This document shows, in pieces, positions 1-9,894 of a stretch of 64,000 bases of DNA (positions are counted from its first letter, which is position 1; the number at the start of each line of letters is the position of its first letter). The position numbers and the translations under genes were made by a program. The stretch comes from CAZCBX01 sp964497185 (GTDB taxonomy: Bacteria; Bdellovibrionota_G; JALEGL01; JAGRMV01). Under the pieces are notes generated by a model that did not search any database, was not told the origin of the DNA, and was given only the letters and a program-made list of their open reading frames with translations. The stretch is from positions 1 to 64,000 of the forward strand of contig CAZCBX010000003.1 in the NCBI GenBank assembly GCA_964497185.1. The letters are read 5' to 3'.

Positions 1-1
1 C

Positions 2-643
2 ATGATGCTGCAACAAAGTTGGGGTACCCAACAAACCCGAAGTCAGTATGGTGTTCTGTCAGGACCGAGTTTTGCGCTGGAAGTGATGCAAAAAAAACCC
101 ACCGCCATTGCTTTGGCCATGGAAAATCAGCCCGCTCGGCAAGAAGCCGCAAAGCTTTTGCACAATGGTCGTTTTCGCATTTTTCAGACAAGCGATGTAT
201 TGGGGGTTGAGTTATCCGGCGCATTGAAAAATGTCATTGCCATCACTGTGGGCGCCTCTGATGCATTGGATTTTGGGCTGAACACCCGCGCAGCCCTTCT
301 TACCAAAGGCCAAGAAGAAATTTCTAAAATTGGCGCAGCCTTGGGCGCGCAAAATGAAACATTTTGGGGGCTGGCTGGCATTGGCGATTTAATTTTAACC
401 TGCACCGGCGATCTATCCAGAAACCGCCGTGTGGGGCAATATTTAGCACAAGGCAAAAGCGTACGCGCCACGCTCAAAGCATTGGGCCAAATTGCCGAAG
501 GCATCCGCACCACCAAAAGCGCCCACAAAATCGGCAAAACCCTCGGCGTAGACACCCCCATCTTGCGCGAAACCTACCGCGCCCTTTTTAAAGGCAAACC
601 CATCCAAGAAGCCGTAGAAACCATCCTCCAAGAAATGAAATAA
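2..643 (+). CDS. gpsA: NAD(P)H-dependent glycerol-3-phosphate dehydrogenase, C-terminal part
   Basis: Reduces dihydroxyacetone phosphate to sn-glycerol-3-phosphate for phospholipid synthesis in the cytoplasm. The visible 213 residues match the C-terminal two thirds of the family: the LSGPSFA motif, the GALKNVIAI segment with the conserved catalytic lysine, GLAGIGDLILTC and the NRRVG stretch. A full enzyme has about 330 residues, so the N-terminal NADH-binding fold lies outside the window. The first in-frame ATG at the very edge is not the true start. The gene ends 194 bases before the convergent groEL and is followed by an inverted-repeat element rather than an obvious terminator. Family assignment is firm. 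Confidence 0.95.
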   Translation: MMLQQSWGTQQTRSQYGVLSGPSFALEVMQKKPTAIALAMENQPARQEAAKLLHNGRFRIFQTSDVLGVELSGALKNVIAITVGASDALDFGLNTRAALLTKGQEEISKIGAALGAQNETFWGLAGIGDLILTCTGDLSRNRRVGQYLAQGKSVRATLKALGQIAEGIRTTKSAHKIGKTLGVDTPILRETYRALFKGKPIQEAVETILQEMK

Positions 644-685
644 CCCATTGGGGACATAAAAAACCTGATGTTGATTGCTTTGAGC

Positions 686-754
686 GTTTGGTGTCTTACC
701 TTAGGCAAATAAAGCGCAGCAAAGCGAGCCATTGCCTAAGGCAAGCCACCAAAC
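686..754. repeat. Intergenic inverted-repeat element E1 between gpsA and groEL
   Basis: Two 23-base arms (686-708 and 732-754) are inverted copies with two mismatches. The outer part reads GTTTGGTG/CACCAAAC and the inner part CCTTAGGCAA/TTGCCTAAGG. They enclose a 23-base core at 709-731. On the minus strand the core contains CTCGCT followed two bases later by GCTGCGCT, which resembles the cores of the elements near 56.25 and 56.40 kb. It has no coding potential and no poly-T tail of its own, so it looks like a REP-type palindromic element rather than a simple terminator. It could fold in RNA read from either strand. Confidence 0.6.
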
Positions 755-770
755 ACTACGATCTGCGAAT

Positions 771-806
771 AAAAAAAGGGGACACGCACCAAAGGTACAT
801 GTCCCC
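771..806 (-). terminator. Rho-independent terminator of groEL
   Basis: On the minus strand, 31 bases after the groEL stop, a stem pairs GGGGACA (778-784) with TGTCCCC (800-806). The loop contains the small inner stem ACC-AAA-GGT. The stem is followed by seven T residues (771-777 as A on the plus strand). A very similar hairpin with the same ACCTTTGG loop occurs at 26510-26535. Confidence 0.75.
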
Positions 807-837
807 ATAAAGTAGAGAGAAGTATCTACAGAAATGA

Positions 838-2517
<1,680 letters not shown>

Positions 2518-2802
2518 TTACTCGACGATTCCTAAAATTTCGCTTTCGGTCAGAATCAAATGTTCTGAACCTTCGATTTTGACTTCAGTGCCAGCATATT
2601 TGGCAAAAAGTACACGGTCGCCCGCTTTGACTTCCAATGGTTGAACTTTTCCATCTACGGTTTTACCGTTGCCGACGGCAACAATTTCGCCTTCCATGGG
2701 TTTTTCTTTGGCTGAATCTGGAATGATGATGCCACCTTTGGTGGTTTCTTCACCCGTTAAACGTTTGACAAGTACACGGTCATGAAGGGGTTTAATTTTC
2801 AT
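2518..2802 (-). CDS. groES: Co-chaperonin GroES
   Basis: This 94-residue heptameric lid of the GroEL chamber begins [14 protein letters not shown]. It contains the mobile-loop region ([16 protein letters not shown]) and the conserved GEIVAVG segment, at full family length. It overlaps the end of fmdB by four bases (ATGA), which indicates translational coupling, and lies 30 bases before groEL. Confidence 0.99.
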   Translation of the reverse strand: MKIKPLHDRVLVKRLTGEETTKGGIIIPDSAKEKPMEGEIVAVGNGKTVDGKVQPLEVKAGDRVLFAKYAGTEVKIEGSEHLILTESEILGIVE

Positions 2803-3092
2803 TGTGCTGTCTCCTTTTTGGTAGGGGTTTGAGGATCACTCGTCGTAGCGCTTTGTGCTTTGGGTTCGGGACGCTGCGTGTCCGACGAAGGTTTGGTTGT
2901 TTCTGCTGGAGCGGCAGTGGACCCATAGCCATCTTTGTACCAACCACCGCCTTTAAGATGAAAAGCTGTGTTTGAGATCAGTTTACGCACAGGTTGATCG
3001 CACTCTTTGCAGGTGGTCAGTGGCGCATCCGAAACTTTTTGCAGCTCTTCAAAGCGGTGCCCTTGGGCACATTCATATTCATAGATAGGCAT
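2799..3092 (-). CDS. FmdB-family zinc-ribbon protein
   Basis: A 97-residue small protein starting MPIYEYEC, the hallmark N-terminus of the FmdB putative regulatory family, followed by a low-complexity Pro/Ser/Thr/Gln tail from about residue 62. The chosen ATG at 3092 has GGAG nine bases upstream; an ATG five codons earlier lacks a site. The second zinc pair C28-x2-C31 is intact. The first pair is incomplete: C8 is followed by AQGH, so H12 would have to replace the missing cysteine. It is the first gene of the groES-groEL operon, which suggests a stress or proteostasis link, but the molecular function of the family is not well established. Confidence 0.85.
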   Translation of the reverse strand: MPIYEYECAQGHRFEELQKVSDAPLTTCKECDQPVRKLISNTAFHLKGGGWYKDGYGSTAAPAETTKPSSDTQRPEPKAQSATTSDPQTPTKKETAQ

Positions 3093-3171
3093 GAGGCCAT
3101 ACTCCATTTGTAGTCGTCATTAATCGGCATACTGTGGCTTATGTAAGCTTTCGTATGCCAAACGTGCCAGC

Positions 3172-3199
3172 AATGTAGACGCGTCGACCGGCATGTCAA
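3172..3199 (-). promoter_or_regulatory. Sigma-70-type promoter of fmdB-groES-groEL
   Basis: Reading the minus strand, TTGACA (3194-3199) and TACATT (3172-3177) are separated by 16 bases. The -35 box sits in a CCCCCTTGACATG context that also resembles a heat-shock sigma-32 -35 element, but no matching CCCCAT-like -10 box was found at the required spacing. The predicted start of transcription is about 70 bases before fmdB. Confidence 0.65.
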
Positions 3200-3210
3200 G
3201 GGGGCAAACG

Positions 3211-3267
3211 TAAAAAAAACGTAAAAAAAACAAGGGCCAAACACAAACCCAAGTGTGTTTGGCCCTT
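3211..3267 (-). terminator. Terminator of the repeat lipoprotein gene
   Basis: A perfect 13-bp stem (3232-3244 with 3255-3267, AAGGGCCAAACAC and its complement) with a 10-base loop. On the minus strand it is followed by two runs of eight T. It lies 30 bases after the lipoprotein stop and separates that gene from the groE promoter. A shorter T-run on the other side might allow weak activity on the plus strand. Confidence 0.85.
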
Positions 3268-3297
3268 TTTGATGGGAGGATGATTGCTAAACGCTTG

Positions 3298-3843
3298 TTA
3301 TGATTGGTAATCTCTTACGTCCAGGCTCATGCTCTGTTCTCCAGCGTAGATTTTGAGAGTAAAATCATCCCCTTCGACACAGAACTCGGTTTCCACGATG
3401 CCCTGCGTATCTTGTGTAAACGAGACACTGGTGGCTTCGTTCACCACAATGGCGTCCACTTGTTTGGTGACACGCGCACTTAGATTCACGTATTGCAAAT
3501 GCATATTGCCGTCGCCTTGATGCTCGCCATCTACTAAATTTCCATCACCTTGGTGGTCTATGCGAACATTGCCGTCGCCTTGGTGTTCACCGTCTACTAA
3601 GTTACCGTCGCCTTGATGGTCTATGCGAACATTGCCGTCGCCTTGATGAGGACTTACAACCACTGTTATATTACCTTGATAACAAATATCGTTATTTCGA
3701 TCGCCTTGCTCACCATTGACTAAAAATTGAACCTCATTGATCTCATTGTGAAGATCTGTGGATTCCTGATTGGGGGAAACACCACACCCAATCATAATCA
3801 GAGCGTAAAACATTAAAATGTGATTTAGAGTTTGTTTTTTCAT
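3298..3843 (-). CDS. Small lipoprotein with five HQGDGN repeats
   Basis: A 181-residue predicted lipoprotein: hydrophobic signal with lipobox IMIGC at residue 20, then a short linker. Residues 66-113 contain five HQGDGN motifs arranged in a 21-residue tandem unit (HQGDGNVRID + HQGDGNLVDGE, two copies plus a final motif). The C-terminal region (about 118-181) is beta-rich, with VSFTQDTQGIVETEF resembling an Ig-like strand pair. The glycine/aspartate/asparagine pattern recalls calcium-binding or beta-helical repeats and loosely recalls curlin Q-x-G-x-G-N motifs, but spacing differs. No family was recognised. It is expressed alone from a sigma-54-like promoter and has its own terminator. Its start has no Shine-Dalgarno site. 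Confidence 0.75.
   Translation of the reverse strand: MKKQTLNHILMFYALIMIGCGVSPNQESTDLHNEINEVQFLVNGEQGDRNNDICYQGNITVVVSPHQGDGNVRIDHQGDGNLVDGEHQGDGNVRIDHQGDGNLVDGEHQGDGNMHLQYVNLSARVTKQVDAIVVNEATSVSFTQDTQGIVETEFCVEGDDFTLKIYAGEQSMSLDVRDYQS
3505..3648 (-). repeat. 63-bp tandem repeat inside the lipoprotein gene
   Basis: The coding DNA of residues 66-113 holds about 2.3 copies of a 63-base unit, with third-position differences between copies. Each unit encodes two HQGDGN motifs. It is an in-frame internal duplication, so copy-number change by slippage would keep the reading frame. Confidence 0.8.
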
Positions 3844-3857
3844 AGCACTTGTAAATA

Positions 3858-3874
3858 TGCGACAGGCGTGCCAA
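3858..3874 (-). promoter_or_regulatory. Sigma-54 (RpoN) type promoter of the repeat lipoprotein
   Basis: The minus strand reads TTGGCACG, four bases, then TCGCA. The -24 GG (3871-3872) and -12 GC (3859-3860) are exactly ten bases apart, as the family requires, with one mismatch to the YTGGCACG-N4-TTGCW consensus. Transcription would start near 3847, only about four bases before the ATG at 3843. No activator site was identified in the AT-rich region upstream. Confidence 0.6.
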
Positions 3875-4033
3875 CCCGATAATCATTTATAAATAATTAA
3901 AATTATTGAATATTTTAGAAAAACAATGCTTGGGAACTGATAAAAAAAGTGTAAGACGTAATTTTAGTTCCGCAAAATTAGTTCCGGTTTTCCTGACAGT
4001 TTTTCTTTTGTATTCGCATGAACCTGCTAAAAC

Positions 4034-4046
4034 TATAGACGTCTAT
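4034..4046 (+). promoter_or_regulatory. -10 box and perfect palindrome overlapping the ATPase start codon
   Basis: TATAGA (4034-4039) lies five bases before the ATG at 4045. The 12-bp perfect palindrome ATAGAC-GTCTAT (4035-4046) spans the -10 box and the first two bases of the start codon. There is no Shine-Dalgarno sequence and no clear -35 box. This suggests a leaderless transcript with a possible dyad operator at the start site. Confidence 0.4.
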
Positions 4047-7000
4047 GGCTGTTCGACCCCTCATCATCATCGGTTTGGAAGGAAATTTGCCTCAGAATCT
4101 CCCCAAACGCGCCATCCATATTGAGCCCAACCGTGCTTTGATTGCATTTGGCACCCGTCAACGCAAAGAAAATGATTTGCTCAACGCATTGGAAATGGCC
4201 CTCAACCTCAAAAAAGATGATTTAAAAATCTTTGTTTGCGAAAAATCAATGTCGGTTAAGAACGGCCAACTTGATCCATCGGTCAAAAAGCATCCTTTAG
4301 ATGAATTTACACATCCCCTTCAAAATAACCAGATTTGGGTCGAACCCGCCATTGCCCGAACGTATGAAAGTTACTATCTTTTCGACACACCGACCCTCAA
4401 CACATTTTACTTGAAGAAAATTCGCGCCAAAAAAAAACGCTTACGGGGTCTCACGTCCTATTACAGCCGTATGGTGGGGCGTGCTTGGGAACTCAATGAG
4501 CTTAGTGAAATACTAGACCAGTCATTTGAAGAGCGTGGTCAAATTGTCAGCGTCATTGGTGAAGGGGGTATGGGTAAAACACGCCTTTACGTCGATTTTG
4601 AAAAAATATTGGAACGAGACGAAGTCATTCATTTTAAAAGTCAATTCCCTCTAGACAATCGTATGCCCTACAGCGCAATACGTGATTTGATCCGACAATT
4701 GGTTGACTTTCAAAGCACGCCATTTGATTTAACCGACATTCAAAAAAGAATTCTTCACTACTTCTTACATCCAGGTGAAGTGCAGAGCTGGATAGCCACC
4801 TTGGAAATTGAAGATGTGCGGCAAAACATTTTTGAAGTCATTTGTGCGTTGCTCAATCAAATTAAAGACACGCGCATGATTTTTATTTTGGACGATGTAC
4901 ATTGGGCCGACAAAGAATCCATTGATTTGCTTCACCAGCTCACACCCACCATCCCCAAACGCCAACACATGTGGCTCTTGATTCATCGACCCGATTTTAT
5001 GCCTGATTTCAACAAGGCTTTGTTTTACCATCAGATTTTCCTTAAGCCCTTGGATGAAAAACAAATGCAAGAGCAAATCAATACCATTTTTCCCTTTAAG
5101 CACATAGCGCCCAGTGTTTTATCCAAAATTCATCGCTTTTCACGGGGTAACCCGTTTTTTGTTGAAGAGTTTTTCCGGCATGCCTTTGAAACGCATTTAA
5201 TAGAGCCCGGTCAAGAAATTGTACTTGAACTGAACCTCGAACATGACATGCCCATTAATATTCGAGCCATGATTCAAGCCAGGCTAGACAAACTACCTAA
5301 AAATCTTTTTGAAACGTTGAAGTGGCTATGTGTTTTGGGAGTCGAGTTACGCGTCGACGAAGCGCATGCGTTGATAGAGCACGTTGGTTTTAATGCGCAT
5401 GAAATGATGGATAGGCTAACCCAAGAACATTACTTGGTTGAAATCAGCGCATTTCCAGAAAACAAAGTAGGGTTTTATCACGATATTATATTTGAAACTT
5501 TGAGAAAAAATAACCTGTCCGAAAAAGAGACAAAAGAGCGCCAAATTGTCGTGGGCGATGTTCTACAGAAATTATATGGGGAAGAAGCCATCAAGCATGC
5601 CTTGCACATCGCGCAGTATTATTTGCGAAGCAAAGTCACAAAAAACGCTTACACCATCATTCATGAAGCGGCCAACCAAGCTTACAACCAATACAATTAC
5701 ACTGAAGCCCTCATGCATTTCAATGCATTATTTGCACAAAAAAGTGCACGGAAACTAATTAATTACCATCACATGCTGGACACGTATTTAAAAATTAACA
5801 AGACAGATAATTCCGAGGAAGTGTTTACAGAGTGGAAAAAAATTATCTTGAAATCAAAAAATAAAGCCGCTTTGTTGGATCTGTATAATTTTCAAATACG
5901 TTTGTATCTGTTGCAAAATAAGTCAGAAAAAGCGTTTCAAATTTGTGAAAATGCCCAAGCTTTTATCAGGGATAACGCTGAAGAAAAACATCAGCAAATG
6001 ACTTTTTGGTTGCATGAAGTTAATTGCTATAATCTAGAAGAAAATAAAATGCCCGCTTCTTTTTCAAAGACGCTGTTTATTCTGAGAAAACTCAACGGGA
6101 TAACGCCTAACACACATAAAAGCGTTTTATATAGGAGCCTGTATCAATTCTCAACCAACTTAAAAAAGAATACGATTTTATCACTTGATTTTATTAAAAA
6201 AGGGATTGAAGCCACGCCTTTGGACGCATCACCTGAGATCAAAATTAATCTTCTTAAGGCGTATGCTTATCGCACAACAAGCAGAAAGTGTGACTACGGA
6301 AGAAGCGTACGGATCTGGGAGTCCATTATTCAAGAAAAAGAAAAACATGGTTTGATTGGAAATCTTGAAGATTTTCATGCAGAAAAAGTAGTCAATAACT
6401 TCTTTTTAGGCAAATACGATAAAGTGTTAGAGGGTTTTGCTCACATCCAAAAAATATCGCCACCCGATTCTTTTGGAAAGTCCTATTCCGCACAATGGTC
6501 TGCGCTAACCCATTTGGTATTGAATGATTTTTCTACCTCCAAAAAAATATTATTTGATCATCGACACACGAGCGTTAAAAATCGATATTTATCCAGCATG
6601 AAAGCTTACACATTGAGCATGTATCATTTGTTATCAGGTGACCTAAAGCGTGCCATCCGTACACTCAGTTTACTAAAGAGAATGTATGAAAAAAAAACAC
6701 TTCATCACTATGTGAATGATATCGAACTATTGATTTTAACCACTCAACTGCAGTTTTCTAATGACATCGAAACTCATAGTTTTAAAGACATTCCATTACT
6801 ACTTAAAAGGGGTCGAGTGGATTATGGATATAATTACTGGGCCTATCAAATTTACGACTTAGTCTACCAAACGTATAATAAAGACCATACCGGTAAGTTC
6901 GATGAAATTCAGCCCCAAAAATGTCCCAATGCTTTCTTAAAACAAAGGCTTTACGTAGAGAAAATTAAATATTTGTGGAAAAAAGGTTGGGCCGACGAAG

Positions 7001-7125
7001 CGGAAAAACTTCGAGATGAATATCGGGATGTGCGCAAAGAAATGTCCATTTTTATGCCCGATGCCTACCAGGAAGGTTTTCTCAACCATCCCACCCTGGG
7101 CGTGCCTGATTTGAATAAACTCTAG
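4045..7125 (+). CDS. STAND-type AAA ATPase with C-terminal helical repeats
   Basis: A 1026-residue cytoplasmic protein. An unrecognised N-terminal region (1-140) precedes an AAA_16-like NTPase: MVGRAWELNEL box, Walker A GEGGMGKT at 172-179 and Walker B with ILDDVHWAD at 281-289. This is the type found attached to bacterial adenylate cyclases, Ser/Thr kinases and LuxR-like regulators. The rest (about 450-1026) is alpha-helical and probably TPR-like. No kinase, cyclase or C-terminal HTH domain is present, so the effector is either the N-terminal region or a partner. Its codon use looks more AT-rich than its neighbours. The start lacks a ribosome site and may be leaderless. The 3' end overlaps the convergent TamA-like gene by four bases. 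Confidence 0.8.
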   Translation: MAVRPLIIIGLEGNLPQNLPKRAIHIEPNRALIAFGTRQRKENDLLNALEMALNLKKDDLKIFVCEKSMSVKNGQLDPSVKKHPLDEFTHPLQNNQIWVEPAIARTYESYYLFDTPTLNTFYLKKIRAKKKRLRGLTSYYSRMVGRAWELNELSEILDQSFEERGQIVSVIGEGGMGKTRLYVDFEKILERDEVIHFKSQFPLDNRMPYSAIRDLIRQLVDFQSTPFDLTDIQKRILHYFLHPGEVQSWIATLEIEDVRQNIFEVICALLNQIKDTRMIFILDDVHWADKESIDLLHQLTPTIPKRQHMWLLIHRPDFMPDFNKALFYHQIFLKPLDEKQMQEQINTIFPFKHIAPSVLSKIHRFSRGNPFFVEEFFRHAFETHLIEPGQEIVLELNLEHDMPINIRAMIQARLDKLPKNLFETLKWLCVLGVELRVDEAHALIEHVGFNAHEMMDRLTQEHYLVEISAFPENKVGFYHDIIFETLRKNNLSEKETKERQIVVGDVLQKLYGEEAIKHALHIAQYYLRSKVTKNAYTIIHEAANQAYNQYNYTEALMHFNALFAQKSARKLINYHHMLDTYLKINKTDNSEEVFTEWKKIILKSKNKAALLDLYNFQIRLYLLQNKSEKAFQICENAQAFIRDNAEEKHQQMTFWLHEVNCYNLEENKMPASFSKTLFILRKLNGITPNTHKSVLYRSLYQFSTNLKKNTILSLDFIKKGIEATPLDASPEIKINLLKAYAYRTTSRKCDYGRSVRIWESIIQEKEKHGLIGNLEDFHAEKVVNNFFLGKYDKVLEGFAHIQKISPPDSFGKSYSAQWSALTHLVLNDFSTSKKILFDHRHTSVKNRYLSSMKAYTLSMYHLLSGDLKRAIRTLSLLKRMYEKKTLHHYVNDIELLILTTQLQFSNDIETHSFKDIPLLLKRGRVDYGYNYWAYQIYDLVYQTYNKDHTGKFDEIQPQKCPNAFLKQRLYVEKIKYLWKKGWADEAEKLRDEYRDVRKEMSIFMPDAYQEGFLNHPTLGVPDLNKL

Positions 7126-9893
7126 AACTGGCCCACCGCAAAATGGAGCTGGCCAAATGATTCGCCGGTTTTGCGGTCCAGCTTAATACCGTAATCTATA
7201 CGCAAGGGCCCTACAAACGTATTGTACCGAAAACCCACTCCAGCGGTGTGACGCAAATCATTCAAGCCCCAGTCTCCGTTGGTTAAGAAGGCGTTACCGC
7301 CGTCGGTAAAAAGCACAAGGTCAATGGCGTCGGTGAGTGGAATCAAGATATCCCATAAATAGTTGATCATGCTGTTACCGCCAGGGGCTTGTTCCAAATC
7401 TGAGTTGGCACAGTTTTCAGCTACGCCATCGCCCAAACCTCCTACACAATTGCGCTGAAAGCCTCGAAGTGAATCATTGCCACCCAATCGAAAGCGTTTT
7501 TCAATGGGTACCTGCTCAATGCCATCAGCTGAGGTTTGACCACGTGTACCGGAAAAGCCAGCGCGGATTGAAATTAAAGTACGAAAGCGCCTGTATATGG
7601 GAATATAAAAACTATTGGTGCTAAAAACTCGATAAAACTCTGCGTCGGATAACAAATTTCGGTCAAACCACTCAAAGCGCAAGCGATGAAACGTGCCCTG
7701 CTCTGCATTTAAAATATTGTCCCGAAAATCCAAATCGATAATGGTGGCCAGAGAACCAAATCGTGCTTCCGTTTCATCGAAGGGGCTTAGTACGATTTCA
7801 CCATCGATGTTAAATGGATCACGAAATTCAAGTTCCCACTGGAGGGTGGTGCGTAAAAATCTCCGCCATTGACGTTCGAGCCCCAAAATAAAACTTTGGC
7901 GTGATATATCAAACTGTACTTCATCGGCTTTTTCGTCAATGAGAGTGATTTTTCCATCAACAAAATTAAAAATCTGAGGCTCAAGGTACGTTAATACAAA
8001 ACGGCGTTCCACAATTTCTGCATTTTGAATTTGGCGGTTGATTCGGCCTGAAAGGGTTGCACTGCGGCCGGTGCCTGCAATGTTGGTATAACCCAACGAA
8101 GCAGAAAAACGATAACCATCATCACTCGATATACCTGGACGTAGAACCAAAAGCCGTTTTTTTCGCTCTTGGACGGTAATAATGATGTCTTCGACATCTG
8201 GTTGGTTTTCTCGGGGGCGCTCATAAAAAACAATGGATAAAAAGAAACCCAGCTGAAATAAATTGGCTTTACTGCGCTCAATTTGGTTGATGTTGTAGAT
8301 ATCACCTGTATCAAACGTTAATTCTCGTGTGACCACTTTGGCATGTGTGGTGGCATTGCCGCGTACCAAAATTTCACCGATTTGAATTTGATTGCCTTCC
8401 TCCACTTGAATGGTCAAGTGGGTAAGTCCCTGCTGTGCATTTTGAAGATTGGGCAATGGAATGTGTGCATATTTGTAGCCTTTGACTTTATAATCTCGCT
8501 CCAATGACTTAATGTTGGCTTTTAAAGTAACTGGATCAATGGGCTCATTGCGCTCAATGCCCAACTTCTTGATGATGGTTTCATCATCGAAGACGGTATT
8601 GCCGACCACCGATGGGGTATCCCATAAGCTCTGAACATCTTCCTGAATTTCAAATTTGACCGAAGCTTCGGTGCGCGAAGCATTGATTTGAATTTGTGGT
8701 TCAAGCACTTTGGCACGCAAATAACCTTTTGACTGATAATAGGCACCCAATCGATCGGCAATGGTGCCCAACTCAGACTTAACGTAAAATCCCTGGCGGG
8801 TGTTGGGTGGGGCGTAATCTTTAAACTTTTTTTTCAATTGCTTGTCAGAGTAAGCCTCGTTGCCTTCAAACGTGATATCTCCCAATCGGACCACCTCGCC
8901 TTTGGCAATGTCAAAATGCAAGATTTCAATGTCTTTGGTGGTATGTTGTTTTCTAGAGGAGTCCACTTCTACATGGGCAAAACCATGATTCTGATAAAAA
9001 CCTTCCAGTCCATCAATGGCCGATGCCTTCAACCAAGTTTGATTAAACCGTTTTTCTTGTTCAAGAAAAATTTCCTTCTCCAGCACTTCCTCTCGCTCGT
9101 AGGCAAGCGTGTTGCCTTCAAATCGAACTTCGAGCCGAGGGCCAAGGTCAATGAAAATAATTACGACTGCTTGTTTTCGATCGTTGATCCATTCAAAATC
9201 TCGAAGGGCAACCGATGCTTTTCGGTAAAGGTCATCGACCAGATCTTTGCGGATTTCTTCTAGCTCGTCGGTGATGAGTTCACGGTCACACCGACCTTGG
9301 GTGGTTTTTCGCAAAGCTTTGTGAATATTTTTACGCAAGGGATCGCCAATGTTTACAATTTCCAAACGTTCAATTTCGCAGTCTTGCTCTTCCTGAACTC
9401 GTAGAATTAATTTCAAACTGCCAGGGTTTTTTTGTGAAATTAAATAAGCATCCAGCTGCGCAAATGGAAAACCTCGGTACGCATAATATTCTTTGAGAAA
9501 ATTCTCTAAGCCCTGTTTAAAGTCGTGCCCAATGTATTCAGCCTCAAAAGATCGAATTTGGCGCTCTAGCGCTTTTCGTTTGATCGTTTTATTGCCTTTG
9601 ATCTCAATGTCCGTGATGCGATATTCGGGAACGATATTGATGATTAGGGTTTGCTGCTCTTGGGTGGCTTGAATATTACGAATGGGCCAGCGAAAATAAT
9701 ATTGCTTCATCGCAATGGATATGGCTTGTTTGCTGGGCAGCTCCTCACCAAATTTCTTATCAAAAAAATCTTTTGCATCTTTCTGAATTTCTTCGTTGTT
9801 GCTTTTAATTTGGAGTTTCCATGCTTGTGCTTGGGTGGATGAAACAAATGCACATACCCAGACAAGCAAAAATACTTTGAACACATTGTTCAT
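7122..9893 (-). CDS. TamA/BamA-family outer-membrane assembly protein (POTRA + D15 barrel)
   Basis: An outer-membrane barrel protein for insertion or export of outer-membrane proteins. The ATG at 9893, one base after the tamB stop, begins a clear signal peptide ending TQAQA at about residue 24. An in-frame TTG ten codons earlier is less likely. Several POTRA-like units occupy residues about 25-560, followed by a 16-strand-type barrel with the loop-6 LRGF motif (GGNDSLRGF) and a C-terminal phenylalanine. At 923 residues it is longer than E. coli TamA (577) or BamA (810), indicating extra POTRA domains. Adjacency to tamB favours the TamA role; a BamA role cannot be excluded. Confidence 0.88.
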   Translation of the reverse strand: MNNVFKVFLLVWVCAFVSSTQAQAWKLQIKSNNEEIQKDAKDFFDKKFGEELPSKQAISIAMKQYYFRWPIRNIQATQEQQTLIINIVPEYRITDIEIKGNKTIKRKALERQIRSFEAEYIGHDFKQGLENFLKEYYAYRGFPFAQLDAYLISQKNPGSLKLILRVQEEQDCEIERLEIVNIGDPLRKNIHKALRKTTQGRCDRELITDELEEIRKDLVDDLYRKASVALRDFEWINDRKQAVVIIFIDLGPRLEVRFEGNTLAYEREEVLEKEIFLEQEKRFNQTWLKASAIDGLEGFYQNHGFAHVEVDSSRKQHTTKDIEILHFDIAKGEVVRLGDITFEGNEAYSDKQLKKKFKDYAPPNTRQGFYVKSELGTIADRLGAYYQSKGYLRAKVLEPQIQINASRTEASVKFEIQEDVQSLWDTPSVVGNTVFDDETIIKKLGIERNEPIDPVTLKANIKSLERDYKVKGYKYAHIPLPNLQNAQQGLTHLTIQVEEGNQIQIGEILVRGNATTHAKVVTRELTFDTGDIYNINQIERSKANLFQLGFFLSIVFYERPRENQPDVEDIIITVQERKKRLLVLRPGISSDDGYRFSASLGYTNIAGTGRSATLSGRINRQIQNAEIVERRFVLTYLEPQIFNFVDGKITLIDEKADEVQFDISRQSFILGLERQWRRFLRTTLQWELEFRDPFNIDGEIVLSPFDETEARFGSLATIIDLDFRDNILNAEQGTFHRLRFEWFDRNLLSDAEFYRVFSTNSFYIPIYRRFRTLISIRAGFSGTRGQTSADGIEQVPIEKRFRLGGNDSLRGFQRNCVGGLGDGVAENCANSDLEQAPGGNSMINYLWDILIPLTDAIDLVLFTDGGNAFLTNGDWGLNDLRHTAGVGFRYNTFVGPLRIDYGIKLDRKTGESFGQLHFAVGQF

Positions 9894-9894
9894 G

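Noticed and set aside
686..754. Integron attC site
   Set aside because: The GCCTAA/TTAGGC arms look superficially similar, but the required GTTRRRY core, integrase and cassette array are absent.
3100..3200. HrcA/CIRCE operator or second sigma-54 site before fmdB-groES
   Set aside because: No inverted TTAGCACTC repeat exists. A TGGCACG at about 3162-3168 has GG-GC spacing of eight instead of ten.
3505..3648. CRISPR-like repeats
   Set aside because: The repeats are in-frame coding copies of a protein motif, without regular unique spacers.
3906..4124. Small gene overlapping the 5' end of the STAND ATPase
   Set aside because: Its product has no recognisable domain, most of it is non-coding AT-rich DNA, and the ATPase frame explains the overlap.
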